Assembly: GCF_011074955.1 (NCBI RefSeq)
Contig: NZ_WUQJ01000004.1
Span: forward strand, 124,001-188,000
Direction: 5' to 3'
Source of the DNA: Marinobacter caseinilyticus
GTDB lineage: Bacteria > Pseudomonadota > Gammaproteobacteria > Pseudomonadales > Oleiphilaceae
Length of the DNA: 64,000 nt
The position numbers and the translations under genes were made by a program. Under the pieces are notes generated by a model that saw only the letters and a list, made by a program, of their open reading frames with translations, was not told where the DNA came from and ran no database searches. Positions 8,037-16,789 of the stretch are shown in pieces; positions within the stretch are counted from its first letter, which is position 1, and the number at the start of each line of letters is the position of its first letter.

Positions 8037-9530
8037 TTAGTCGGTATTTTTCCGCAAGCCAAGAGTTCTGAGCGTCCGGGCCCGAATATCGACCAGCAGT
8101 GATTCATTGTCCACCAGTGACTCACCGTACGACGGAACCATGGCTTTCATCCGGCCGTGCCACTCGGCATCCCTCATCCGTTGCGGGAAGCACCGCTCTA
8201 TGACATCGATCATCGCATGCGCTGCGGTGGATGCCCCAGGAGATGCCCCCAGCAAGGCCGACAGCGTACCGTCTTTGGAGGCGACTATTTCGGTACCGAA
8301 CTCCAGTTTACCCTCGCCGCCCGGGCCTTTTTTAATGATCTGCACCCGCTGACCCGCCATCCGTAGCTTCCAGTCTTCCTCGTTGGCATCCGGATAGAAG
8401 TTTTTAAGCGCCGCAACCCGGTCTTCGTGCGACTGAAACACTTCGCCAATCAGATACCGGGTCAGATCCATATTGCTTTTGCCCGCCGTCATCATTGACC
8501 GGATGTTGTTGGGCTTTACCGAGCCAAACAGATCAAACATTGAGCCCTGCTTCAGGAAACGGGTCGTGAACCCGGCGAAGGGCCCAAACAGCAGCGCCGG
8601 CGTGCCATTGATAATTCGAGTGTCCAGGTGGGGCACCGACATCGGAGGCGCCCCCAGCGGCGCCTTACCGTATACCTTGGACTGGTGCTGCTGGACGATG
8701 TCCGGTTTCTGACAGTACAACCATTGGCCGCTGACCGGGAACCCGCCGTAGCCGTTGGCTTCTTCGATACCCGACTTCTGCAGCAGCGGCAGAGCGCCAC
8801 CGCCGGCGCCCAGGAAGACAAACCCGGCTTCCAGTTTTTTGGTCACTCCGGTTTTTTCATCCCGGACCCGGACTTTCCAGCGACCATTATCTCGCTGGGC
8901 CAGTGAGCGCACCGGGTGCCCGAGCATCAATTCAAAATTCGGCTGGCTCTGCAGACAGTCCACCAGGCTCCGCGTCAAGGACCCGAAATCCACATCGGAG
9001 CCATGCTCTACCCGCGTGGCGGCAACGGCCTGCATCGGGTCCCGGTGATTCACCACCAACGGCATCCATTCTTTAAGCTGCTCCGGGGAGTCGCTGAATT
9101 GCATCTCGCGAAACAGATGGTGAGCGCTCAGATTCTGAAAGCGCTTGCGCAGGAACTCGACATTTTCTGCGCCCCACACAAAGCTCTGGTGCGGCGTGGC
9201 GTTAATAAAGGTGGAAGGTTGCGGCAGCATGCCCTGCTCCACAAGGTAGGACCAGAACTGCAGAGAAACCTCGAACGAGGCGTTAATTTTCAGAGCGCGT
9301 TCAATTTCGACGTCGCCATCGTCGGTCTCCGGCGTGTAATTGAGTTCGCAATAGCCGGCATGTCCTGTACCGGCATTATTCCATCCGTCTGTGCTTTCAT
9401 GGGCCACGTGATCGAGACGTTCTACCATGATGATGTCCAGGGACGGGTCGAGCTGCCTGAGCATCATGCCGAGGGTGGCGCTCATGACGCCACCGCCGAC
9501 CAGCACTACATCTGCTTGTCTAGCGGACAT
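8037..9530 (-). CDS. mqo: Malate:quinone oxidoreductase
   Basis: The 497-aa product matches Mqo in length and layout: an N-terminal FAD motif DVVLVGGGVMSATLG (residues 7-21), the segment HESTDGWNNAGTGHAGYCELNYTP, PLVVNHRDPMQAVAATRVEHGSDVDFGSLT, and the C-terminal GASPGASTAAHAM. Mqo is a peripheral inner-membrane flavoprotein that oxidises L-malate to oxaloacetate and reduces quinone, replacing or supplementing NAD-malate dehydrogenase in the TCA cycle. ATG 9530 follows AAGGTGAG. It is divergent from nhaD. A hairpin at 7964-7992 lies between its stop and the ATP-grasp gene. Confidence 0.96.
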   Translation of the reverse strand: MSARQADVVLVGGGVMSATLGMMLRQLDPSLDIIMVERLDHVAHESTDGWNNAGTGHAGYCELNYTPETDDGDVEIERALKINASFEVSLQFWSYLVEQGMLPQPSTFINATPHQSFVWGAENVEFLRKRFQNLSAHHLFREMQFSDSPEQLKEWMPLVVNHRDPMQAVAATRVEHGSDVDFGSLTRSLVDCLQSQPNFELMLGHPVRSLAQRDNGRWKVRVRDEKTGVTKKLEAGFVFLGAGGGALPLLQKSGIEEANGYGGFPVSGQWLYCQKPDIVQQHQSKVYGKAPLGAPPMSVPHLDTRIINGTPALLFGPFAGFTTRFLKQGSMFDLFGSVKPNNIRSMMTAGKSNMDLTRYLIGEVFQSHEDRVAALKNFYPDANEEDWKLRMAGQRVQIIKKGPGGEGKLEFGTEIVASKDGTLSALLGASPGASTAAHAMIDVIERCFPQRMRDAEWHGRMKAMVPSYGESLVDNESLLVDIRARTLRTLGLRKNTD

Positions 9531-9757
9531 TACGTTCTCACCTTAGCAAGTTTAAATTGCGGCGATTATCCCGTGTTTCCACGCGAGAATAAATTGTGAT
9601 TCACATATGAATTCGGACGAGCCAACGACCAACTTGGCGAATTCTATAACGTGTTACCAAGTAATACTGTCGAAACACTGGTCGCAGGCCAGCCTAAAGA
9701 CTAAAATCCGGCCGCTATTACAACCTCAATCTCGTCCGCATCAACTCAGGCTGTTTT

Positions 9758-11008
9758 ATGTCACCGTTGGATATTACGCTCGTGGGTCTTGCACTGGCTG
9801 CACTGGGCGGCGTCATTTTTGAAGAAGTCACGCACGTCAATAAAGCCAAAGTCACGCTGTTTTTTGGCACCTTTGCCTGGATTCTTCTGTTTACCTTCAG
9901 TGATACCCCGGCTGAAACGCTCCGGATATCGAATGGGTTGGCGGAGAGCATTGCGGAGATCGCCGGCCTTTGGCTGTTCCTGGTAGCCGCCATGACTTTT
10001 GTGGCCTACCTCAACAAAAAAGGCATGATCGAGAACATCATTTACCTGGTACTCCCGCGACAAATCAGCGAGCGCACACTGCTCTTCTTCACCGGACTGT
10101 TCTGCTTTATTTTCTCCTCTTTGGCGGACAACATCACTGCCACATTGGTCTCGGCTGCGCTCATACTTTCGCTGGACATCAGCCTTAAAAAACGCCTTCG
10201 ATTTATCACCTTGGCGGTGTTTGCTGTCAACTCCGGCGGTGTCGCGCTGATCACCGGTGACGTCACCACCCTGATGATTTTTCTTGCCGACAAAGTTGAA
10301 ATCCTGACCCTGCTGACCTTGGCCGCACCCGCCTTTGCGGGCGTATGCATGCTCGCACTGCTGCTGTCCCGGGGCATGACCGGCACCGTGAATCTCCACC
10401 ATAAAATGAGCCCTGTGCGCCGGGTGGACGTCGTCATCAGCCTGCTGTTTTTGCTCACAATCCTGGCCACCATCGTATGCAATGTATTGTTCAGCATTCC
10501 ACCGGTTCTGATGTTCCTGTTCGGCCTCTCCATTATGTTTCTGGTTTCCCGTTTTATGAGCGACGATACCGACCTGGACCCGATCCTGGAGTATGTTCGG
10601 GCGATTGAGTTTGAGACCTTGCTGTTTTTCCTTGGCATTCTGTTGCTGGTCGGCATGCTGCAGGAAATTCGGGCGCTGTCGTCCCTGGTCGCGATATACG
10701 ACCTGATGCCACCGCTGGCAGCGAACTATTTGATGGGTATTTTCTCTGCCTTTATCGACAACGTGCCGCTTACCGCCGCGCTGTTGAAGTCCGGTATCCA
10801 GATGTCAGCGGGCGAGTGGATGGGGCTGACGTACGCCGTCGGTGTCGGTGGCTCGCTGCTGATTATCGGTTCGGCGGCCGGCATTGTGGCGATGAGCAAA
10901 ATACCGGGGCTTACCTTTGCCAACTATCTGCGGTACTTTGCGTTTCTTCTCATTGCCTACACCCTGGGTTATTCGGGAGTCTTTTTACTTGGCCAATTCG
11001 TAAATTGA
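9758..11008 (+). CDS. nhaD: NhaD-type sodium:proton antiporter
   Basis: The product is 416 aa and highly hydrophobic, with about 11-12 membrane segments. The pattern SSLADNITATLVSAALILSL, NSGGVALITGDVTTLMIFLADKV, EFETLLFFLGILLLVGMLQEI and FSAFIDNVPLTAALL is that of NhaD/ArsB-like (IT superfamily) transporters, where the paired DN motifs act in ion exchange. NhaD exports Na+ or Li+ for H+ and is typical of marine and halophilic gammaproteobacteria. The start at ATG 9758 lacks an obvious ribosome site. Ten bases separate it from the Na+/Ca2+ exchanger gene, so the two probably form an operon for cation homeostasis. Confidence 0.93.
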   Translation: MSPLDITLVGLALAALGGVIFEEVTHVNKAKVTLFFGTFAWILLFTFSDTPAETLRISNGLAESIAEIAGLWLFLVAAMTFVAYLNKKGMIENIIYLVLPRQISERTLLFFTGLFCFIFSSLADNITATLVSAALILSLDISLKKRLRFITLAVFAVNSGGVALITGDVTTLMIFLADKVEILTLLTLAAPAFAGVCMLALLLSRGMTGTVNLHHKMSPVRRVDVVISLLFLLTILATIVCNVLFSIPPVLMFLFGLSIMFLVSRFMSDDTDLDPILEYVRAIEFETLLFFLGILLLVGMLQEIRALSSLVAIYDLMPPLAANYLMGIFSAFIDNVPLTAALLKSGIQMSAGEWMGLTYAVGVGGSLLIIGSAAGIVAMSKIPGLTFANYLRYFAFLLIAYTLGYSGVFLLGQFVN

Positions 11009-11018
11009 GGTTTTAACA

Positions 11019-11990
11019 ATGACACTGGCAATTTTCGCCATTCTGGGCGGTCTTTTGCTGCTGGTCTGGAGCGCCGACCGGTTCGTCGACGGCGCCGCGG
11101 CCACCGCCAAACACGCAGGCATGCCGCCGCTGCTGATCGGCATGGTCATCATCGGATTTGGCACCTCGGCGCCTGAAATGGTGGTGTCGGCCATTGCGGC
11201 CTCCGAAGGCAACCCCGGACTCGCACTGGGCAACGCCTACGGCTCAAACATCGCCAATATCGCCCTGGTGATTGGTTTGGTGGCGCTCATCAGCCCCATC
11301 AGTGTCCACTCCCAGGTGCTGCGAAAAGAGCTGCCACTGCTGTTTGGAGTGTCCTTGCTGGCCGGCTGGCAATTGTTCGACGGCACCCTCACCCGGCTCG
11401 ACGCCTGGGTGTTGCTGGCGGTTTTTGCGGTGGTGATGGGCTGGTCGATCATTCAAGGCCTGCGTAAAGATCCCGACACCCTGGCCGGTGATGTGGACAG
11501 CGAGTTGGTCTCACACCCCATGCCCTTGCCCAAGGCCCTGACGTGGCTGCTGCTCGGGCTGGTGCTGCTGGTGGTGAGTTCGCGCATTCTGGTCTGGGGG
11601 GCGGTGTTTGTCGCCCAAAGCCTTGGTGTCAGCGACCTGGTGATCGGCCTGACCATTGTGGCCGTTGGCACCTCACTGCCGGAACTGGCGTCATCCATCG
11701 CCGCCATCAAAAAAGGCGAACACGATCTGGCGCTCGGCAACATACTGGGGTCAGGGATTTTCAATACTTTGGCGGTGGTGGGGATTGCAGCGGCCATTCA
11801 CCCGCTGGCTGTCGAATCGGTGGTGCTTTATCGGGACTGGCTGCTGATGACGGCGCTGACGGTGGCGCTGTTTGCGATGGGCTTCGGCTTTTCCGGACGC
11901 CAGGGTCGCATCAACCGCCTTGAAGGCCTGATACTCCTGGGCATTTATGCCCTTTATACCGGCTACCTGATCACCACGGTTCTGGCCTAG
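11019..11990 (+). CDS. Calcium/sodium antiporter (YrbG/CaCA family)
   Basis: The 323-aa membrane protein has the two inverted halves of the CaCA superfamily, each with its alpha-repeat: IIGFGTSAPEMVVSAIAA...GNAYGSNIANI near residues 46-88 and IVAVGTSLPELASSIAA...GNILGSGIFN near 212-252. The Glu/Asn/Ser residues of these repeats form the ion sites. About 10 membrane helices are visible. Members exchange Na+ (sometimes with K+) for Ca2+. ATG 11019 lies just after the nhaD stop, behind TTGAGG, so co-transcription with nhaD is likely. Confidence 0.92.
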   Translation: MTLAIFAILGGLLLLVWSADRFVDGAAATAKHAGMPPLLIGMVIIGFGTSAPEMVVSAIAASEGNPGLALGNAYGSNIANIALVIGLVALISPISVHSQVLRKELPLLFGVSLLAGWQLFDGTLTRLDAWVLLAVFAVVMGWSIIQGLRKDPDTLAGDVDSELVSHPMPLPKALTWLLLGLVLLVVSSRILVWGAVFVAQSLGVSDLVIGLTIVAVGTSLPELASSIAAIKKGEHDLALGNILGSGIFNTLAVVGIAAAIHPLAVESVVLYRDWLLMTALTVALFAMGFGFSGRQGRINRLEGLILLGIYALYTGYLITTVLA

Positions 11991-12074
11991 TTCACCGCCC
12001 CCAACCTCGCCACGGGGTCCTTCGGCGGTTATAGGCCCATCCCTGGGCTCCATAAATAACGACCGTTGCCGGCC

Positions 12075-12644
12075 TTAATGCACTGGCGGCTCCGTTGATG
12101 CCCGGGGCTGCCAGTATAGACGACCGGCAATGGGCGTCGGCGCCTCGTCCGCCAGGGCGATGGCGATTTGCCACGCTCCGACGGCGGTTCGCTCGGCACT
12201 TGGGGCCGGTGCCTGGTCAAGCCGCAGACGCGGGTCCATCCAGCCGTAGCTGGACGATCCGGACACCTGCTTCCACTGACCGTCGCCGTTGTCGCGGGCC
12301 TTCATGGCCGCACTCTGGCTGGCACGCCAGGTGACACTGCCGGTGTTCACCATAACCCCGTCAGCGTCAAAGCGTAGGAAGGGCTCGCCCTCCAGGCCCT
12401 GAACCACCAGTTCGCGGTCACCGTGGTAGCTGACCAAAATGCCCTGGGGCACACCGTCCAGCAACATCACCCGCAAACCGTCGATCTCAGGCAGAGTCTC
12501 AAGATCGGCGACCACCCGGCCGGGCGGCACCTCCTTGATCTCCTCAACCCCATGCGCCGCGGCCGTGCCGCTGCAGAGAACAACGGTACCGATCGCCAAC
12601 AGACCGACGCACCGGCGAACTGCATATGTCATCGAAGAGGACAT
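12075..12644 (-). CDS. Secreted protein paired with copper-radical oxidase
   Basis: The product is 189 aa from ATG 12644, one base after the stop of the oxidase gene; an alternative ATG is at 12632. The N-terminus (MTYAVRRCVGLLAIGTVVLCSGTAAA) is a signal peptide. The mature part contains repeated beta-type stretches such as GVPQGILVSYHGDRELVVQGLEGEPFLRFDADGV, split by Ser/Gly-rich loops, and ends in a Pro-rich tail. I do not recognise the family. Tight coupling to the oxidase suggests a secreted partner, for example in copper loading or docking, but no Cys/His/Met-rich copper motif is seen. Confidence 0.7.
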   Translation of the reverse strand: MSSSMTYAVRRCVGLLAIGTVVLCSGTAAAHGVEEIKEVPPGRVVADLETLPEIDGLRVMLLDGVPQGILVSYHGDRELVVQGLEGEPFLRFDADGVMVNTGSVTWRASQSAAMKARDNGDGQWKQVSGSSSYGWMDPRLRLDQAPAPSAERTAVGAWQIAIALADEAPTPIAGRLYWQPRASTEPPVH

Positions 12645-12645
12645 A

Positions 12646-14841
12646 TCACAGCCCCAACAGACCATCGACGGTGCCTTCGATCAGGCCATCGTCGGTGGTG
12701 TCTGTCAGCATCGGATCGTCCAATGCTGTTGCCATGCACTGCAATTCAGTGTTGACCACCGTGATGGGTGCCGACACCGAGGGCACATAACCATCAGCTG
12801 TTTTCTTGCTGACGAACAGCATGTACTTACCGGCCGGCACGACACTGTGCTTGTCCGGCATTTGCAGGGTCAGCATATTGCCACTGGCCGACTGGATCGG
12901 GAGCTCGATGGCGCGCTGATCACCGTCGACCAGGTGCGTCATCACCGTTCGGCGAACCAACAACACCTTATCAACGTCAACGCTATCCATCTTGACCCGG
13001 AACTGGTCGCCGACCGTCAGTGCCGATGGTGCCTTTTCGATCACCGGGCGATCATCACGCTCTGCGTATGGCGGCGTATAGATCTCGAAGCTCGGATCAC
13101 GGCCATCGTTGGGCGAGAAGCCAAAGTCTTCCAGGTTAATGCTGGACAGGTAGGCGGTGTTGATTGGCGCATGACCGCCCACTAACACACGGCCATCAGG
13201 CAGCAAAATGGCGGTATTGTGGTAGGTCCGTGGCCGGATCGTGCTGGCCATCTGAGTCCATTGGCTGGTTTCCGGATCAAAGCGCTCGGTGACATAAACC
13301 GGGCTATCGAGGCCGGGGCCAACCACACCATCGCGATTACCGCCGTTGAACACCATCACCGTGCCATCGGCCATCACCACATTGGTACCGAACCACCGCG
13401 GCTGGTGCAATGAGCCGGTCAGTCGTGACTCATAGTCGATTTGGTCACCGTTGGTGGAGACTGTATCGATGCGACTCTGGTCCGTTGGCAGGTAGCCGCC
13501 GGGGTTGGTCAGCACGGCGTAACTGGGCACACCGCCGGCGGTCAGGATCTCAACATCCGTATACTCACCGTTGGCGTTGGGCTTGAGCGGCAGCATGGTG
13601 GACGATGTCGAACCCCGCATACCACCGGCAACCGCCATTTCCAGCTGGTCAGCATCGACATTGAACCCGTCGAAGCTGGTCAGCAGATCGTCGGAGCTGT
13701 TGATCACATCGCCGAGCAGGCTGCTAATCTGGTCCGCCGACAGGTTGGTGATGTTCAGCGTGCTGGTCAGCTCAGCGAGGCCAATTTCATCCAGTCGCAA
13801 CGGCAGACCGGCGTAGCCAATATCGCTCCAGCTCTGGGTGTCGGGATTGTAGGTCCCCGCAATGTTCCACAGTGCCTGATCGTAGCCCTGCCCGAATGGG
13901 TTGAAGGCTTGGCCACCGGCGTTGTAGAGCACATGTCCGTTGGGCAGCAAGTGCATTCGTGGGTACAGCGGCAGCGTGCGATCGGCGCTGGCCGGATTCT
14001 GAGCCCAGACACCCGCACACTGGTCGTAGATTTCTGTCTGTACGACATTGCGACCACTATTGATGGGATCTTCCGGGTACACCGGCTTCAAGAGCTTGGT
14101 CACGCCACTGGCGACAAAAATGCGGCTGTCCGCCAGGGTAATGGTGGACGGATACCATCGGCCAAACGTCATGTCACCGCTTTGGGTCCAGGTGTCGGTG
14201 TCCGCTTCAAAAATACGGGCGTTTTTCAGGCCCTCAAGCTCTGCAACCCCCAGGGGCAGTCCATCAACGCCCGGTTCCGAATAGTAATCGGTACCGCCGA
14301 CGGCCATTATATTGCCGTTAGCGAGACCAATAACGTCGGCGCAAAACAGCGCACCATCGTTCTTGGTGGTGTTGTCCGCCGTATCGATCGAGCCGTCCAG
14401 TGAGGTGTCGTTCAGCAAGGTCTCGCTGTCGTTACCATCAGGGTTGGCACCGCCACGAAGCGGCGTTGGCATCACCCAGGAGGGCAGATCATTCTCATCA
14501 AGGGACAGTACGCGAGTCTGGTCGTTGATAGACACTTCGCCGAAGTTGGCGACGATGGACAACTCTACGTTTTCGGTGCCTTCCAGTGCGTTATGGTAGA
14601 GAATCCGGCCGTCTTCGAGCAGGGCCAGAGTGCCCGCTGCCGGTTTACATTCACGATCTCCAGCCGCATTGATCACGCATTTATCGGATGTCGTGACCGT
14701 TTCGCCATCGACAATGATGGTCGGCTCTGCGAAGGGTTCGCTGAACGTGCCTTTCGATGGCTCGGCATGAGCCATCACCGCCAGCGAGGCGATAGGTAAC
14801 CCCAGTGCCAAACGAGTGGCAATAGAAAGTTTTGTTCTCAT
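12646..14841 (-). CDS. Radical copper oxidase, galactose/glyoxal oxidase-like
   Basis: The product is 731 aa with signal peptide LALGLPIASLAVMAHA, so it is exported. It has the Kelch-repeat seven-bladed propeller pattern and a C-terminal DUF1929-like beta domain. The copper-radical residues of galactose/glyoxal oxidases are all present: Cys167 (ALFCADV) and Tyr230 (FGRWYPS) for the Cys-Tyr cofactor, Tyr540-His541 (RPRTYHNTAILLPDGR), and His636 (RRTVMTHLVDGDQR) in the C-terminal domain. Known enzymes oxidise primary alcohols or aldehydes with O2, producing H2O2. The substrate is unknown. Start ATG 14841 follows GGAG. It is first in an operon with the gene at 12075-12644. A palindrome lies 60 bases upstream at 14901-14919. 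Confidence 0.88.
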   Translation of the reverse strand: MRTKLSIATRLALGLPIASLAVMAHAEPSKGTFSEPFAEPTIIVDGETVTTSDKCVINAAGDRECKPAAGTLALLEDGRILYHNALEGTENVELSIVANFGEVSINDQTRVLSLDENDLPSWVMPTPLRGGANPDGNDSETLLNDTSLDGSIDTADNTTKNDGALFCADVIGLANGNIMAVGGTDYYSEPGVDGLPLGVAELEGLKNARIFEADTDTWTQSGDMTFGRWYPSTITLADSRIFVASGVTKLLKPVYPEDPINSGRNVVQTEIYDQCAGVWAQNPASADRTLPLYPRMHLLPNGHVLYNAGGQAFNPFGQGYDQALWNIAGTYNPDTQSWSDIGYAGLPLRLDEIGLAELTSTLNITNLSADQISSLLGDVINSSDDLLTSFDGFNVDADQLEMAVAGGMRGSTSSTMLPLKPNANGEYTDVEILTAGGVPSYAVLTNPGGYLPTDQSRIDTVSTNGDQIDYESRLTGSLHQPRWFGTNVVMADGTVMVFNGGNRDGVVGPGLDSPVYVTERFDPETSQWTQMASTIRPRTYHNTAILLPDGRVLVGGHAPINTAYLSSINLEDFGFSPNDGRDPSFEIYTPPYAERDDRPVIEKAPSALTVGDQFRVKMDSVDVDKVLLVRRTVMTHLVDGDQRAIELPIQSASGNMLTLQMPDKHSVVPAGKYMLFVSKKTADGYVPSVSAPITVVNTELQCMATALDDPMLTDTTDDGLIEGTVDGLLGL

Positions 14842-15162
14842 TTACTGCATCTCCGTGTTCCGGGCTTTTGTTTTTGATTCGCCCGTGAAGTGGATAGACA
14901 CATGTGCAGGATGCACATGCTCAACACGTAAACGAACGAAAACCAGGAACGGATGCACCGAAGGAGAAACTTTTTTTACATTATTTAATAATTAACCGCT
15001 CAGGCAAGAGGCTGTCCGGCATGAAGCCGGCCTTCCATGGCAATCGCCGGATATCCATGTCCATTAAACCGCAATTGGTGATGGGCAGTCCGCAATGCAG
15101 ATAACGCGAACCTGGGCCGTAAGAACGACAACGGCGTGACACGCGTTCATTAAGAGGTGGCA
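14842..15162. other. Intergenic region upstream of copper oxidase operon
   Basis: It contains the perfect 8-bp inverted repeat at 14901-14919 and, at about 14965-14998, a very A/T-rich patch that could be the minus-strand promoter of the oxidase operon. The rest shows no coding-like frame. The gene end on the far side is msrB, also on the minus strand, and no clear terminator is visible after it. Confidence 0.45.
14901..14919. promoter_or_regulatory. Candidate operator: 19-bp palindrome
   Basis: The arms CATGTGCA and TGCACATG are perfectly complementary around a 3-base spacer (GGA). The site is 60 bases upstream of the copper-oxidase start codon, a typical operator position. Symmetry is observed; the binding protein is unknown. 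Confidence 0.45.
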
Positions 15163-15588
15163 TTATTCCCCAGTTCTGAAATCCAGTGCGACGGAGTTCA
15201 GACAGAACCGTTGACCGGTCGGCGCTGGCCCATCGGGAAACACATGGCCTAAATGGCTGTCACAGCGTGGGCATCGGATCTCCGTGCGGGCCATACCGAG
15301 ACTGTTGTCTTCCAATGAGCGCACATGGTCCGGGTCGAAGGGCTGGAAAAAGCTCGGCCACCCTGTCCCGGAGTCAAACTTGGCGTCAGACCGGAACAAC
15401 GGCAGATCGCACAGGCGACAGTGGTAGACGCCGTCTTTTTTGTTGTCGAGCAGGGTGCCGCAGAACGGCCGCTCTGTGCCGTGATCCAACAATACCGTGC
15501 GCTCCTCCGGGCTGAGGCTTGTGGCGTGCTGGTCAATCTCGGCTTTGGTCAACGGCGTAAGGTCATAGCCGGATGCGGATATAGTCAT
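15163..15588 (-). CDS. msrB: Peptide-methionine (R)-S-oxide reductase
   Basis: The 141-aa MsrB has the two zinc CxxC pairs (Cys57/Cys60 in YHCRLC and Cys106/Cys109 in IRCPRC), the substrate loop [10 protein letters not shown] and the catalytic motif RFCLNS with Cys129. It reduces the R-epimer of methionine sulfoxide in oxidised proteins. It follows msrA by 15 bases on the same strand, so the two form one repair operon covering both stereoisomers. No signal peptide is present, so both enzymes act in the cytoplasm. Confidence 0.96.
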   Translation of the reverse strand: MTISASGYDLTPLTKAEIDQHATSLSPEERTVLLDHGTERPFCGTLLDNKKDGVYHCRLCDLPLFRSDAKFDSGTGWPSFFQPFDPDHVRSLEDNSLGMARTEIRCPRCDSHLGHVFPDGPAPTGQRFCLNSVALDFRTGE

Positions 15589-15603
15589 AGGGGCCTCCTC
15601 AGG

Positions 15604-16248
15604 CTATGGATTGCGGTTGAATTCCGGCTTGAGCTGGTCAGCAAAGCCGGCTTTGAGTTTTTCAATCTTGGGTGTCGCCACCGCTCTTACGTAGGGCTGG
15701 GAGGGATTTCGGGCGGCAAAATTCTGGTGGTAGTCTTCCGCCGGGTAAAATGCCTCCAGAGGCTCCAGCGTGGTCACGACGGGGTCCGGATACACCCCGG
15801 CGTCATTCAACTGCTGGATGTAGGCCTCGGCAACCTGCTTTTGCTCCTCGGATTCAAAAAAGATCGCCGACCGGTATTGAGTCCCGCGATCGTTACCTTG
15901 CCGGTTAAGCTGGGTGGGATCGTGGGCGACCGAAAAAAACACCTTCAGCAGTTCACCAAAGCTGACCTTTGCCGGGTCGTAGTGAACGTCGATCACCTCC
16001 GCATGGCCCGTCTGGCCGGAACACACACTGGTGTAATTGGCGGTTGCTGCCTGGCCGCCCGCGTAGCCGGACACCACACGACTCACGCCGTTGATTGCCA
16101 GATAAACAGCCTCCACGCACCAGAAACAACCGCCAGCCAGCACCAGGCGCTGTTCGCCAACGGTGCCGGTAACCATCAGATCCCGCTGCGGGTCCGGAAA
16201 ACGGCTTTTGGGCACGGTGAGGCCCGGTAAGTTGCAGGATGTGGTCAT
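15604..16248 (-). CDS. msrA: Peptide-methionine (S)-S-oxide reductase
   Basis: The product is 214 aa from ATG 16248, chosen for the GAGGGA site upstream; the longer frame from 16332 adds a segment without family character. The catalytic motif GCFWC lies at residues 40-44 with nucleophile Cys41. The segments GYAGGQAATANYTSVCSGQTGHAEVIDVHYDP, DPTQLNRQGNDRGTQYRS and FYPAEDYHQNF are diagnostic of MsrA. It reduces methionine-S-sulfoxide, with recycling by thioredoxin. It is first in the msrA-msrB operon. Confidence 0.95.
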   Translation of the reverse strand: MTTSCNLPGLTVPKSRFPDPQRDLMVTGTVGEQRLVLAGGCFWCVEAVYLAINGVSRVVSGYAGGQAATANYTSVCSGQTGHAEVIDVHYDPAKVSFGELLKVFFSVAHDPTQLNRQGNDRGTQYRSAIFFESEEQKQVAEAYIQQLNDAGVYPDPVVTTLEPLEAFYPAEDYHQNFAARNPSQPYVRAVATPKIEKLKAGFADQLKPEFNRNP

Positions 16249-16789
16249 AAAAATTCCCTCGTTGCCTGATGACTTGGCAGAACAGTCTGCGCCCAATTCA
16301 TGACAGCCACTGCTGCCTTTGTAAATCACCACACGCCCTTTAGGCCGACGCGCCTCCGCCGGTCTGGAGCCGATTGCCGATAGTTACCAGCCGTCGACCA
16401 GCCTGCGGTACACGCTCATAACACAGGCGCTGTCTGGTTTAAGGAGGAGTATACGGTGCGCCAATCAACCGGATCATACGCACTCGCAAGGCTCCATCGG
16501 ACCTGAGGAACCGTTGAACAAGTCTATTGCCGATTCAGGGGGTCCGGGGCGCCCGGGCGTCCAGTCTAGACCAAAAAGCAACGACGGAGTTCCACACCTG
16601 GTAAAGGGCTTTGCCCACGCCGCAGGGCATTGGATCCAGGAGCAGGCCAGGCATCGCTCACGGTCAATCGGATTTTAAACGTTACCATGTGGGGAATACC
16701 GGTTGCGTCCTCACCTGAGCCAACCATACTTAAAAGAAAGGCCACTTTCGATCTCGATCTATCATTCGCTTCGGCAATCAGAGCAATTT
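16249..16789. other. Intergenic region between msrA and a phosphoesterase
   Basis: This 541-base stretch holds the divergent promoters. At 16441-16449 there is a strong ribosome-site-like AAGGAGGAG followed by GTG 16456 and a 16-codon frame ending at 16506; see findings. A GC-rich palindromic patch (GGCGCCCGGGCG) occurs near 16547-16558. The phosphoesterase frame is open back to 16703, but those codons resemble non-coding DNA. Confidence 0.4.

Noticed and set aside
13441..14403. Long plus-strand frame of 320 codons
   Set aside because: It is antisense to the copper-radical oxidase, whose complete active site and signal peptide leave no doubt about the coding strand.
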